This document shows, piece after piece, positions 26,842-35,937 of a stretch of 64,000 nt of DNA. The DNA is taken from assembly GCF_904846715.1 (NCBI RefSeq), contig NZ_CAJHBU010000002.1, positions 237,526-301,525 on the forward strand, written 5' to 3'. Both the position numbers and the translations under genes were made by a program. The notes below the pieces were generated by a model that worked only from the letters and a program-made list of their open reading frames with translations, was not told the origin of the DNA and did not search any database. Within the stretch, counting starts at the first letter, position 1. Every line of letters starts with the position of its first letter. The stretch comes from Psychrobacter vallis (GTDB taxonomy: Bacteria; Pseudomonadota; Gammaproteobacteria; Pseudomonadales; Moraxellaceae).

Positions 26842-27705
26842 TTAGACAAACGGTACAGATGCTGCCAGTCCCATATATATCGCAACTTCGCTAAGCTGCT
26901 GCGTCGCGCCTAGTCCATCACCAGTATAACCATCAAGTCGTCTGCGTAATAGTCGCCGCATATAGTCGGTTGCGATTAGTGTCAGCAATAAAGCCAGCAA
27001 CCATTGACTCAGTCCGATTTGTTGGATGCCACTAGGAAATATGGCGATTACCAATATCCCTGCCAACAGCAGCCAACCAGTGCTCAACACTCCCTGCAAT
27101 AGCGTCAGCTGCTGCGCCATCGGTTTGGCTTTGGCATGTTCAATCTCACCGCCATAAGGCAATAAAGCGATCAAGCTAATGCATAGCAAGCGCGAAGCCG
27201 TATGACCGATAATAAGCGCAACGATAGCAACCGATGGCGGCATAGAGGCCAACAAGGTGATTTTGAGCAGAAGCACTGAAACTAAGCCTAAAACGCCATA
27301 AGTTCCTAAGCGCGAATCTTTCATGATCGTTAAAGTACGCTCACGAGTCAAACCGCCACCCAAGCCATCGCAGCTATCCGCCAGACCATCTTCATGAAAA
27401 GCACCTGTCAGTCTAATACCAAATATAGTACTTATCACTGCGGCAATCAGCGGCGTAAATAAAACACTACCAAGCCAAAACACGCCAGCACAAAGCAGCC
27501 CAACCAACAGACCCACAGCAGGGAAATGACGGCTACTCTGATGTAACCACTGCGGATCATAATTGGTAAATGAAGGTACGGGCAGTCGCGTCAAGAACTG
27601 TACGGCAACGAGCAGCAGACGCCACTCATGTTTGATGAGCTGTATCATATTTGGTTTAGACACAGAGTGTTTTGACTGCTTTGGTGGTTTTAAAGGCGAT
27701 GACAT
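26842..27705 (-). CDS. cobS: adenosylcobinamide-GDP ribazoletransferase (cobalamin synthase)
   Basis: 287 aa integral membrane enzyme joining adenosylcobinamide-GDP to alpha-ribazole in the last steps of B12 assembly. The family motif FHEDGLADSCDGLGGG and the following TIMKDSRLGTYG, both catalytic-site elements, are intact. Several hydrophobic segments follow. A ~25-residue basic N-terminal tail precedes the fold (QFLTRLPVPSF). The start ATG overlaps the cobT stop (TGATG), so the two are translationally coupled. Confidence 0.95.
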   Translation of the reverse strand: MSSPLKPPKQSKHSVSKPNMIQLIKHEWRLLLVAVQFLTRLPVPSFTNYDPQWLHQSSRHFPAVGLLVGLLCAGVFWLGSVLFTPLIAAVISTIFGIRLTGAFHEDGLADSCDGLGGGLTRERTLTIMKDSRLGTYGVLGLVSVLLLKITLLASMPPSVAIVALIIGHTASRLLCISLIALLPYGGEIEHAKAKPMAQQLTLLQGVLSTGWLLLAGILVIAIFPSGIQQIGLSQWLLALLLTLIATDYMRRLLRRRLDGYTGDGLGATQQLSEVAIYMGLAASVPFV

Positions 27706-28757
27706 CAGTGATTTTTCTCACTGATACCAGCATCACTAAAACTTGCCATCTCTTTAATAATGGCACATGCTGATTGCAATAGCGGGTACGCTAGCGCCGC
27801 CCCACTTCCCTCACCCAAACGCATGCCCATGTCCAATAATGGCTTAGCTGCCAATAGCTTTAATAAATGTGCATGACCTGGCTCGACTGAGTGGTGAGCA
27901 AATACCGCATATTGGGCAACGCCTGGCGCTAAACGTTCAGCAACCAACAAGGCGACACTGGCAATAAAACCATCCATTAAAAGGATACGGCGTTCGCTGG
28001 CAGCGCCAATCAGTGCACCCGCCATCATCGCAATCTCTAAGCCGCCAAGGGCTGCAAGGGCGGCTAATGGCGCTTTTGCCTCACTATGACGCACTAATAC
28101 TTGCGTTAAAATATGGGTTTTGTGCTGCAACCCTACATCATCAAGACCGGTGCCACGACCAATACAATCAGCAATAGGTATATCACCCAATCTTGCCAAC
28201 AATGAGCTAGCGGCTGAGGTATTGCCAATACCCATCTCGCCTACAATCAATAGATTACCGGGTAAATCCTTGACTACTTCCATACCGCTCTTTAAGGCAG
28301 CCAAACACTCATTTTCTGTCATGGCAGACTCTGTTAATGCGTCACGGCTACCACGGCGTATTTTGTAGTCCAGTAGTTGTGGATGCGGTGCAAAATCTGC
28401 ATCTACCCCCGCATCGACAACCTTGAGCGCAATATTATGCTGGCGTGCCAATACATTGATTGCCGCCCCACCTTGCAAAAAGTTATATACCATTTGCGCG
28501 GTAACCGCGCTAGGATAAGCAGATATGCCATGCTTGGTTAAACCATGATCCGCCGCAAACACTCTGATTTGTGGCTGTTCAATGTGCGGCGTAGTTGTCC
28601 CTTGAATCATACCCAATTGCAACGCCAGCGCCTCTAATCGTCCAAGCGCACCAAGCGGTTTGGTTTTTAGGCCAAGAATGTGCTGTAGCTGCTGATGAAG
28701 TACATCATTTTCTATATTGGCGATAGGGGGTGCGGTGAATCTGGTCAAGAGAAGCAT
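27705..28757 (-). CDS. cobT: nicotinate-nucleotide--dimethylbenzimidazole phosphoribosyltransferase
   Basis: Makes alpha-ribazole-5'-phosphate from nicotinate mononucleotide and dimethylbenzimidazole. Motifs: KPLGALGRLE, ADHGLTKHGISAYP, EMGIGNTSAASSLLARL, CIGRGTGLDD and the C-terminal LGEGSGAALAYPLL. The ATG at 28757 gives 350 aa, the normal family length. The longer frame from 28841 would add 28 hydrophobic, Cys-rich residues with no counterpart. No cobalamin riboswitch is visible upstream, and cobU/cobP is not adjacent, so precursor activation must be encoded elsewhere. Confidence 0.93.
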   Translation of the reverse strand: MLLLTRFTAPPIANIENDVLHQQLQHILGLKTKPLGALGRLEALALQLGMIQGTTTPHIEQPQIRVFAADHGLTKHGISAYPSAVTAQMVYNFLQGGAAINVLARQHNIALKVVDAGVDADFAPHPQLLDYKIRRGSRDALTESAMTENECLAALKSGMEVVKDLPGNLLIVGEMGIGNTSAASSLLARLGDIPIADCIGRGTGLDDVGLQHKTHILTQVLVRHSEAKAPLAALAALGGLEIAMMAGALIGAASERRILLMDGFIASVALLVAERLAPGVAQYAVFAHHSVEPGHAHLLKLLAAKPLLDMGMRLGEGSGAALAYPLLQSACAIIKEMASFSDAGISEKNH

Positions 28758-28979
28758 CCTGATATTGGTAGAGGTTAAACAAAAACACATACTAGCAGAG
28801 TATGGAATTTTTGCCATTAACTTTGCCATTAACAAAGTCATATCTGTTCCGAATAGATTTCCTAGTAGCGCATATTTACGATAGAATATGCCCCTTTAAA
28901 AATCCCTATCATTATTGATGTCGAATGAAGTGACAGCGGCATAAATGATTCACTAAATATCAACTATATAGAGACAGTA

Positions 28980-30338
28980 ATGATCGTATTTTGGCTGGTG
29001 CTGACCATTCTTTTTATTATTTTCGCCACAGCAAAGTTGAAGTGGCATCCTTTTTTAGTCTTGATATTGTCCGCTTTTTTGGTCGCGCTTTTTTATCAAG
29101 TGCCGCTCAACACAGTGGCAAAGACAATCTCTGATGGCTTTGGTGGTATCTTAGGCTATATTGGTTTGGTGATTGTCTTTGGTACTATTATCGGGCTAAT
29201 CCTTGAAAAAACAGGTGCTGCTATTGTAATGGCAGAAACGGTCATTAAGGTTTTGGGGCCGCGCTTCCCTACCTTGACCATGTCCATCGTTGGTGCTGTG
29301 GTGTCAGTACCAGTGTTTTGTGATTCAGGCTACATCATCTTAAACTCTTTAAAAGAGTCTTTGGCTGAGCGGTTGCAGGTATCCAGCGTGGCAATGAGTA
29401 TTGCCTTAGCAACGGGTTTATATGCAACCCATACCTTTGTGCCACCAACACCTGGTCCGATTGCAGCAGCAGGAAACTTGGGGCTTGAGTCAAACTTAGG
29501 CTTGGTCATCATGGTTGGTGTGGTGGTAACGGCTGTGGCCGTACTGGCAGGCTGGTGGTGGTCTAATCGCTTTTTGAATGTCGCTCCTGATAATATAGAT
29601 GCACTGGACGCGCCAGCCGCGACATTACCTGAGAATATGAAAACCCGCGACGACTATAGCCATATGCCTTCAGCAACGATGGCCTTTTTGCCTATTATCG
29701 TGCCAATCGTATTGATTTGCTTGTCCTCTATTGCCAACCTCCCAAGTACGCCGTTTGGCAGTGGTATGATGACTGATATTTTGATATTCATCGGCAATCC
29801 ACTCACCGCGCTGCTCATTGGTTTGTTTCTCTCATTTTTACTTATCAATACTGAGCAAAAAACACAGCAAATTAGCGACAGCATCGCACAAGGTTTGGTA
29901 GTGGCTGCTCCTATCCTTCTGATCACTGGTGCTGGTGGTGCATTTGGTGCCATGCTAAAGGTCACTCCGATCGGTGATTATTTGGGCACGACTCTATCAG
30001 CATTAGGACTGGGCATTTTTATGCCATTTGTCGTCTCTGCTGCTTTAAAAACTGCGCAAGGTTCGACCACAGTCGCTTTGGTCACTACCTCTGCGATGAT
30101 TGCTCCGTTAATGAGCCAAATTGGTCTCGATAGTGAGCTTGGCCGAGTATTTTGTGTGATGGCCATCGGTGCAGGTGCAATGACCGTCTCGCACGCGAAT
30201 GACAGTTTCTTTTGGATTGTCAGTCAGTTTAGTCGTATGAGTGTGGCACAGGCTTATAAAGCCCATTCAGTGGCTACTGGTATTCAAGGCGTGACCAGCA
30301 TCGTGTTTATCTGGTTATTAACCTTGGTATTTATTTAA
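28980..30338 (+). CDS. GntP-family gluconate/glycerate:H+ symporter
   Basis: 452 aa with ~12 hydrophobic segments. Family sequences include IGLVIVFGTIIGLILEKTGAA, SVPVFCDSGYIIL, ATHTFVPPTPGPIAAAGNLG and the C-terminal AMTVSHANDSFFWIV, all strongly conserved in GntP/GntT/GarP-type permeases. The glycerate kinase gene starts 31 bp downstream in the same direction, so glycerate is the more likely substrate than gluconate. Inner membrane. Confidence 0.9.
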   Translation: MIVFWLVLTILFIIFATAKLKWHPFLVLILSAFLVALFYQVPLNTVAKTISDGFGGILGYIGLVIVFGTIIGLILEKTGAAIVMAETVIKVLGPRFPTLTMSIVGAVVSVPVFCDSGYIILNSLKESLAERLQVSSVAMSIALATGLYATHTFVPPTPGPIAAAGNLGLESNLGLVIMVGVVVTAVAVLAGWWWSNRFLNVAPDNIDALDAPAATLPENMKTRDDYSHMPSATMAFLPIIVPIVLICLSSIANLPSTPFGSGMMTDILIFIGNPLTALLIGLFLSFLLINTEQKTQQISDSIAQGLVVAAPILLITGAGGAFGAMLKVTPIGDYLGTTLSALGLGIFMPFVVSAALKTAQGSTTVALVTTSAMIAPLMSQIGLDSELGRVFCVMAIGAGAMTVSHANDSFFWIVSQFSRMSVAQAYKAHSVATGIQGVTSIVFIWLLTLVFI

Positions 30339-30369
30339 CGCATTAATTGAAATAGGCAAAGAGAATTTC

Positions 30370-31506
30370 ATGAAAATTTTAATCGCCCCCGATTCGTTCA
30401 AAGAAAGCTTAGAAGCATTGGATGTTTGCCGTGCCATTCAATCTGGGTTTAGCCAAGTGTTTCCAGATGCTGATTATACGTTGTTACCGATGGCTGATGG
30501 CGGTGAAGGCACGTCTGCGGTGTTGTCTTATGTATTGGGGGGATGCTGGAAAGAAGTGCGCGTGCACGACCCACTTATGAGACCCATTACTGCAAAATAT
30601 TTGTTATTGCCGGATGCGACTGCGGTTATCGAAATCGCTCAGGCTTGCGGATTGCATCTATTGACAGCCGCAGAGCGTAATCCTTTGGTCGCTAGTACTT
30701 ATGGGGTTGGTGAGCTTATCGCGGACGCTTTAGGAGAAGGTGTCAAACGTATCGTTATCGGGCTGGGCGGTAGTGCGACTAATGATGCAGGTGTTGGGAT
30801 GTTAACCGCGCTCGGCATGACGTTTCATGATATGAATGACGACATTTTAGCTCAAGGTGGTGGCGCACTCGCTCGCTTGCAACGACTCGATAACACTAAC
30901 TTTCACGCAAGCGTACTAGACACAGTATTTGAAGTGGCGTGTGATGTGACCAACCCATTATATGGTCGGTTGGGGGCAAGCGCGGTATTTGGGCCACAAA
31001 AAGGCGCTTGTCCAGAGCAAGTCAATACCTTGGATAAAGCGCTGAGTCACTTTGCAACTATATCTGGACACCACGGTTATGAAGCGTGTCAAGACGTCGC
31101 GGGTGCTGGGGCTGCTGGCGGTCTTGGCTATGCATTGATGACTTTTTGCCGTGCTCAACTGAAATCAGGTTTTGACACTGTGGCTGAGGTGGCTCAACTG
31201 TCACAGCATATTGCTGATGCTGACTTGGTCATCACTGGCGAAGGTAAACTTGATGCACAAACAGCCATGGGCAAAGTGGCTGGCGGTATCAGTCAGTTTG
31301 CCAAAGACAGTCATACGCCAGTCATCGCTATTTGCGGCAGTGTAGATGGTTTAAAACCTGCTCAAACCAGCCAATTCGATGTCGTCATGCCCAGTATTCA
31401 AAAGATAGATTCTATTAATAATGTGCTGAGCGCCGCTTATGACAATATTGAGACAACCGCCGTGAATATCGCTGCAGCGATGCGACTGGGTCAAAGCATG
31501 AGATAA
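30370..31506 (+). CDS. glycerate kinase (GlxK/GarK family)
   Basis: 378 aa. IAPDSFKESLEALDVCRAI at the N-terminus, LPMADGGEGTSAVL, VIGLGGSATNDAGVGMLTALG, DVTNPLYG and TGEGKLDAQTAMGK are the family hallmarks. The family makes 2-phosphoglycerate (GarK/GlxK) from D-glycerate and ATP. With the adjacent permease it would feed glycerate into lower glycolysis and, with ppsA elsewhere in the window, gluconeogenesis. It ends at a shared bidirectional terminator. Confidence 0.93.
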   Translation: MKILIAPDSFKESLEALDVCRAIQSGFSQVFPDADYTLLPMADGGEGTSAVLSYVLGGCWKEVRVHDPLMRPITAKYLLLPDATAVIEIAQACGLHLLTAAERNPLVASTYGVGELIADALGEGVKRIVIGLGGSATNDAGVGMLTALGMTFHDMNDDILAQGGGALARLQRLDNTNFHASVLDTVFEVACDVTNPLYGRLGASAVFGPQKGACPEQVNTLDKALSHFATISGHHGYEACQDVAGAGAAGGLGYALMTFCRAQLKSGFDTVAEVAQLSQHIADADLVITGEGKLDAQTAMGKVAGGISQFAKDSHTPVIAICGSVDGLKPAQTSQFDVVMPSIQKIDSINNVLSAAYDNIETTAVNIAAAMRLGQSMR

Positions 31507-31548
31507 TCAGATTGAGGGCACGCCCTATATAAATGATGTTTTTTCTCA

Positions 31549-31586
31549 TAAAAAAGGACATGATATCGCTATCATGTCCTTTTTAG
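31549..31586. terminator. bidirectional rho-independent terminator
   Basis: AAAAAGGACATGATA / TATCATGTCCTTTTT with loop TCGC, between convergent glycerate kinase and ridA. A- and T-runs flank it for both strands. Confidence 0.95.
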
Positions 31587-31611
31587 TTATACGAGTACTA
31601 TCGTCAAACGA

Positions 31612-31953
31612 CTACTCAGCAGCGATGGCGATCATCTCAACCAATAGCTCAGGACGTGCCAATGCTGATTCGCCACAAGCACGAGCTGGTGGCTGTATGC
31701 CTTCAAACCATTTGTCATAAACTTCGTTCATAGCAGCAAAGTCTGCCATGTCTTTGATCCAAACCGTCACGGATAGCAGCTTTGATTTATCGCTACCAAC
31801 TTCTTCTAACAACGTCTGGATTTTTTCCAAACAAGTCAACGTTTGCGCTTTGATATCGTCTTCTGCGTTACCCACCTGACCACATAAGTAAACAGTCTGG
31901 TTGTGGACAACAATTCTGCTCATACGTTGAGTGCTATGTAGCTTTTTTATCAT
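31612..31953 (-). CDS. RidA/YjgF-family imine deaminase-like protein
   Basis: 113 aa. VYLCGQVG near the N-terminus, LLSVTVWIKDMADFAAMNEVYDKWF and PPARACGESALARPELLVEMIAIA at the C-terminus are the RidA core; the Arg that binds the substrate carboxylate lies in PARACGE. The family hydrolyses reactive enamines/imines. It sits 56 bp downstream of a DadA-like dehydrogenase whose product is an imino acid, a sensible functional pair. Confidence 0.9.
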   Translation of the reverse strand: MIKKLHSTQRMSRIVVHNQTVYLCGQVGNAEDDIKAQTLTCLEKIQTLLEEVGSDKSKLLSVTVWIKDMADFAAMNEVYDKWFEGIQPPARACGESALARPELLVEMIAIAAE

Positions 31954-32009
31954 ATTCTATACCTTCAAATTATTAATTTAAATCTGTGCTAATTCAGTTA
32001 AACACGTTA

Positions 32010-33257
32010 TTAGTTAGAAAAACGCTGGGCGCTAAACGGTGCTAAATTTACTAATGCTGGCTTGTCATGAATCATCTCTTCAACGAGACGCCCTGTCATT
32101 GGTCCAAGTGTGAAACCTTGATGGCTGTGACCGAATGCAAACCATAATTTGTCGTGCTTATCAGCAGGACCGATTACTGGCTTCATGTCAGGCATGCAAG
32201 GACGTGATCCTGCCCATGCTTCACTCTCCACCGCATCTTCTAAAGGCAGGATTTTTTTAGCAAGCTTCAATACCGTTTTTAATTGACCAAAGTTCTTTGG
32301 CGCGTCCATGGTCGTCATCTCAGCACCGGTTGTGATACGGATACCTTGCTGCATCGGCCCCATGACGAAGCCTTTGTCCATATCAAACATACTATGATTG
32401 ATGGTGTTTTTTTCCGTTACTTTGAAATGCTGATGGTAGCCACGCATTGGGAACAATGGCAGATTGTAACCAAGTGGTCTGATCAAATCGTTAGACCATG
32501 GGCCTGCTGCAATGACCAATTTATCACTGTAGTAAGTGTCTTTATCAGTAATAACTTTCCAGCCATCTGCATCTTGGACGATTTCTTTTACACCGCTTTC
32601 TTTGATCGTGCCGCCCATGTCTTGGAAATTTTTCGCATACGCTTTTACCAGCGAGCTTGGGTTTGATACTTGCCAAGAGTTTTTCCAGTGAATGGCACCA
32701 ACGAAACCTTCAAAATTGGCGCTAGGCTCCATGGCTTTTAGCTCTTCAAGGTTTAGGACGTTGTGTTCCACACCTTGGTTGCGAGCATCAATGGCGGACA
32801 CTTGCGCTTCTTTAAACGTCTCTTCCGAGCGATGCAGTTGTAACCAACCATCGCGGGTAATCAATTCATCAGCACCAGAGGCGCTAATCATGGTTTGGTG
32901 CTCACTGGTACAATGCTCAATCAGCGTCTGCCACTCAGCTTCGATTTTTTTGACAGTGGCAGGTACAGAGTATTTCCAATACTGTAATAGCGCCTGATGG
33001 TAACGCAGAATTGCTGGAATACGATAGCGAATATCAGTCCCTTGGTTCGGCAATACTCGTATCATTTCGGTCAATTGACGCGGAAAAGGATGCGTATGAA
33101 TGGCTTCGCGCTGAATCAATCCTGCATTGCCATATGAGGTCTCTGACCCTGGCAATTTCTTATCTAACATTAATACATTTGAGTTATTTTTTTGTAGATG
33201 CCAAGCGATTGACGTACCAACCATACCTGCACCGATAACGATAACTTCATAGCGCAT
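32010..33257 (-). CDS. FAD-dependent D-amino-acid dehydrogenase-like oxidoreductase
   Basis: 415 aa DAO-family flavoenzyme. The dinucleotide motif VIVIGAGMVGTSIAWHLQ is at residues ~5-22 and SYGNAGLIQ follows. The substrate/FAD domain ends with WFAFGHSHQGFTLGPMTGRLVEEMI, typical of DadA-like enzymes. Probable reaction: oxidative deamination of a D-amino acid (or related imino acid such as hydroxyproline) at the inner membrane, passing electrons to the respiratory chain. Operon with ridA. Exact substrate not determinable. Confidence 0.85.
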   Translation of the reverse strand: MRYEVIVIGAGMVGTSIAWHLQKNNSNVLMLDKKLPGSETSYGNAGLIQREAIHTHPFPRQLTEMIRVLPNQGTDIRYRIPAILRYHQALLQYWKYSVPATVKKIEAEWQTLIEHCTSEHQTMISASGADELITRDGWLQLHRSEETFKEAQVSAIDARNQGVEHNVLNLEELKAMEPSANFEGFVGAIHWKNSWQVSNPSSLVKAYAKNFQDMGGTIKESGVKEIVQDADGWKVITDKDTYYSDKLVIAAGPWSNDLIRPLGYNLPLFPMRGYHQHFKVTEKNTINHSMFDMDKGFVMGPMQQGIRITTGAEMTTMDAPKNFGQLKTVLKLAKKILPLEDAVESEAWAGSRPCMPDMKPVIGPADKHDKLWFAFGHSHQGFTLGPMTGRLVEEMIHDKPALVNLAPFSAQRFSN

Positions 33258-33573
33258 AACCTATCCTTTTCTTAGGGTGTTAATACAGAGTATAAGATGT
33301 AAAGGTCTAACAGAATAAGGTGGTAATAGTAACGCATTAAGCTGAATATTAAACCCCAATCTCATAAATATTTTTGCTATTAAATACTTTTGGTTATAGG
33401 GTTTTAAAAAAGGTATTTTTGATAGGAATAATTTAATAACCTAACGAAGGTTTTGCCTTTAAATTATTCTTTCTAAACTGAATACATGTAATTCTAGTCG
33501 GTTATTTAGAAACACTATTGAAGTAATAAACATATTTTATAAGAAGGTGGTGCGTTTAGTAGCTTCCAAAATT
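33258..33573. other. intergenic region with an 11-bp inverted repeat
   Basis: Between the helicase gene end and the dadA-like start. GAATAATTTAA (33426-33436) is perfectly mirrored by TTAAATTATTC (33459-33469), with a small AACCT/AGGTT hairpin inside. It could be a weak terminator for the helicase operon or an operator for the dehydrogenase; there is no T-run. Confidence 0.35.
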
Positions 33574-35904
33574 TTATTTGTAGTCAACTTCTCTTTCAAA
33601 TAATAGCTGCAACCAGTCACTGAGACCATCAATATCAAAGGTTTTTGCACCATAACCAATATTTAGTAAATCCTCAGGCAAATACTCATCAAACTTCTCA
33701 ATCATTTTATTGGGTACACTTTTGGCAAGCTCAGTAGCAGACGGCATAGGATTGGAGGCTAAATCTCTCAAAAACCTAATAACCTGAACCGAATCGGCTT
33801 TATTGACACGTATTACTCCAGCATAAAATTCAATATCATAATTATGCAGCATAAATAGTGCTACTAAAGTAGCAACTACCTTATCTCCACGCCACGTAAA
33901 GATGTAAGCATGGCCGTCTTGATTTATTACTAGTCGATGACGCAATTGACACCTGTCAAAAGTCTCAATGCTTTCTTTAAACAACTCATGCGCCGTTTTA
34001 TCAGCGAAATCGACTTTTTGATCACCAACTGAAATACGATAATCGCCTTTAGCTAATATGTCATACATCTCTTGACGGACTCGGTCGTGTATCGACATAT
34101 CTTCGCCCCCATTAAAGTCTGGAGGCTGACCGCCGCCTTGGACAGCGTTCACATAAATGACCTTTTTATCCATATCTATATCTTTGACTTGCCAGCGTAT
34201 ACCAGCGAAGATGATGTATTGTTCGGGTAGCAGCAGAGTAGTGACGGGTAATGTGCCCAGTGTTTTACTACCAGCCACAAGACGATATTCTTCTGGCGTT
34301 TTAAACACCGCATAAAAAGTATAATGACCAACGATACGCTCGCCTACTATCCCTAACACTAATTGCTGATTACCAAGCTGGGTAATCAGTTGCATCTCAC
34401 CCATTTGTGATAGTAATGATTTAAAATGAGTAGGTGTTATCTTTTGAAAAGGACCTTGCCTACATAGCAAAGTATAAATTTGATCGGCACGGATACCGCC
34501 CCATTGACCAATGGTTGCGAGCACTTGATGAAGGAGCGTTGAGAAGTGATAGAGCGACGTATCCGCAGGCTCAAACCATCTGCTAGCGATAAGCAGTCTT
34601 ATCATTGCTAATGACTGAATAAGCTCTAAGCGTAGCCTATCCACCAAGCCAGTATCTACATCGATTTGTTTTTCGGTGATAAGCATGCGCAAAACTGATG
34701 AACCGCCGCGCCTACCCGAGCGCCCAAGCCGTTGCCGTAAGCTTGAAACTGAATGCGGTGCGGTCACTTGCACAACAGAATCAACTTTACCGATATCTAT
34801 ACCTAGCTCCAAAGTCATCGTACAGACAGCAGTAGTCGGCAAATCCTCTTTTTGCAAACGCTGCTCTAATCCTTCTCTTAACTCTTTCGCTAACGAGCCA
34901 TGATGAGGAAAAAACTCATTTGGAACGATGTTTTGCTCACATTTCTCACTTAGTAATGTGGCTATAAGTTCAGTACGCTTACGGCTATTGGCGAATATAA
35001 GATGGTTACCCCCACGGCAGAAGCGATATAAATCCGTGCATATTTGTGATTGAGCATCATAGAAAATTTCAAAATTACTACTCTCAATAATGGCACTCTC
35101 TAAACCAATACCTGTAAACCTTTTTTCTTCAGTTTTATTACTTTCATAATAAGTCTCAACACCATCAATTTTTTGTAGCATCTGCATTATCTGACTAGGT
35201 TCTATATAACCTTTTAGCTGAACTTTAACGTTTGATGTCGATTCAGTATCTTTAATAATGACGCAAGGTAAAGAATAATTAGGACGAAGCGATAAAGGTA
35301 CAGTGTCTAAATTGCCCAAAGTGGCGCTTAGTGCGACTCTAGGAATAGGCGTCTCTAACCGCCCCGCCACATGCTCAAGGCGATTCAACAACGACAATAA
35401 ATGCTGTCCACGCTCACTACCCAGAAACGCATGAAACTCATCTATGGCAATATATTTGAGCTCGCCAAAAGCTTGTTTTACCCAGCCTGCATCTCTTATC
35501 AATAAGGATTCAAGTGATTCAGGAGTAATCAAAATAATGCCCGATGGTGACTTTTTTTGTTGTTTCTTTTTACTTAACAGACTGTCGCCATGCCATGGAG
35601 TCAATTGCATATCTAGTAGCTCCGCTAGACTTTGCAAGCGTCGATACTGGTCATTAATTAAAGCTTTTAACGGACTGATATAAAGAATGCCAACGCCCTT
35701 GTCTTGATGAGCAATAGCGCTACAAGCAGGCAAAAAGAAAGCTTCTGTTTTACCCGCAGCGGTTGCCGCACTAATAAGCACATCCGTTTGCCCTGATAAG
35801 ATGGGCGCAATGGCTTTAGCTTGTACTTCGCGTAGCCCATGCCAGCCTTGATTAAAAATCCAGCGTTGCACGCGTTTATCGAGCTCGGTATGGGCATCTC
35901 TCAA
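33574..35904 (-). CDS. Lhr/BrxHI-like DEAD/DEAH superfamily 2 helicase
   Basis: 776 aa. Motif I ISAATAAGKTEAFF (~44-57), Ia YISPLKALIND, motif II DEFH (155-158), motif III SATLG (~192), then the second RecA domain with IFANSRKRTELIATLL, LELGIDIGKVD and motif VI RQRLGRSGRRGG (~388-400). A long C-terminal region of ~350 residues follows, like Lhr and BrxHI helicases. Predicted ATP-driven nucleic-acid translocase. The start lies 33 bp after the BrxD-like ATPase gene, so it is last in the TerB-ATPase-helicase operon. The catalytic motifs are intact. Confidence 0.85.
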   Translation of the reverse strand: MRDAHTELDKRVQRWIFNQGWHGLREVQAKAIAPILSGQTDVLISAATAAGKTEAFFLPACSAIAHQDKGVGILYISPLKALINDQYRRLQSLAELLDMQLTPWHGDSLLSKKKQQKKSPSGIILITPESLESLLIRDAGWVKQAFGELKYIAIDEFHAFLGSERGQHLLSLLNRLEHVAGRLETPIPRVALSATLGNLDTVPLSLRPNYSLPCVIIKDTESTSNVKVQLKGYIEPSQIMQMLQKIDGVETYYESNKTEEKRFTGIGLESAIIESSNFEIFYDAQSQICTDLYRFCRGGNHLIFANSRKRTELIATLLSEKCEQNIVPNEFFPHHGSLAKELREGLEQRLQKEDLPTTAVCTMTLELGIDIGKVDSVVQVTAPHSVSSLRQRLGRSGRRGGSSVLRMLITEKQIDVDTGLVDRLRLELIQSLAMIRLLIASRWFEPADTSLYHFSTLLHQVLATIGQWGGIRADQIYTLLCRQGPFQKITPTHFKSLLSQMGEMQLITQLGNQQLVLGIVGERIVGHYTFYAVFKTPEEYRLVAGSKTLGTLPVTTLLLPEQYIIFAGIRWQVKDIDMDKKVIYVNAVQGGGQPPDFNGGEDMSIHDRVRQEMYDILAKGDYRISVGDQKVDFADKTAHELFKESIETFDRCQLRHRLVINQDGHAYIFTWRGDKVVATLVALFMLHNYDIEFYAGVIRVNKADSVQVIRFLRDLASNPMPSATELAKSVPNKMIEKFDEYLPEDLLNIGYGAKTFDIDGLSDWLQLLFEREVDYK

Positions 35905-35937
35905 AGTAATTTTCCATCCTAAAATTAAGTGTCAAAC

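Noticed and set aside
28758..28979. Cobalamin riboswitch upstream of cobT
   Set aside because: The gap is short and lacks a recognisable B12-box or the multi-stem layout.
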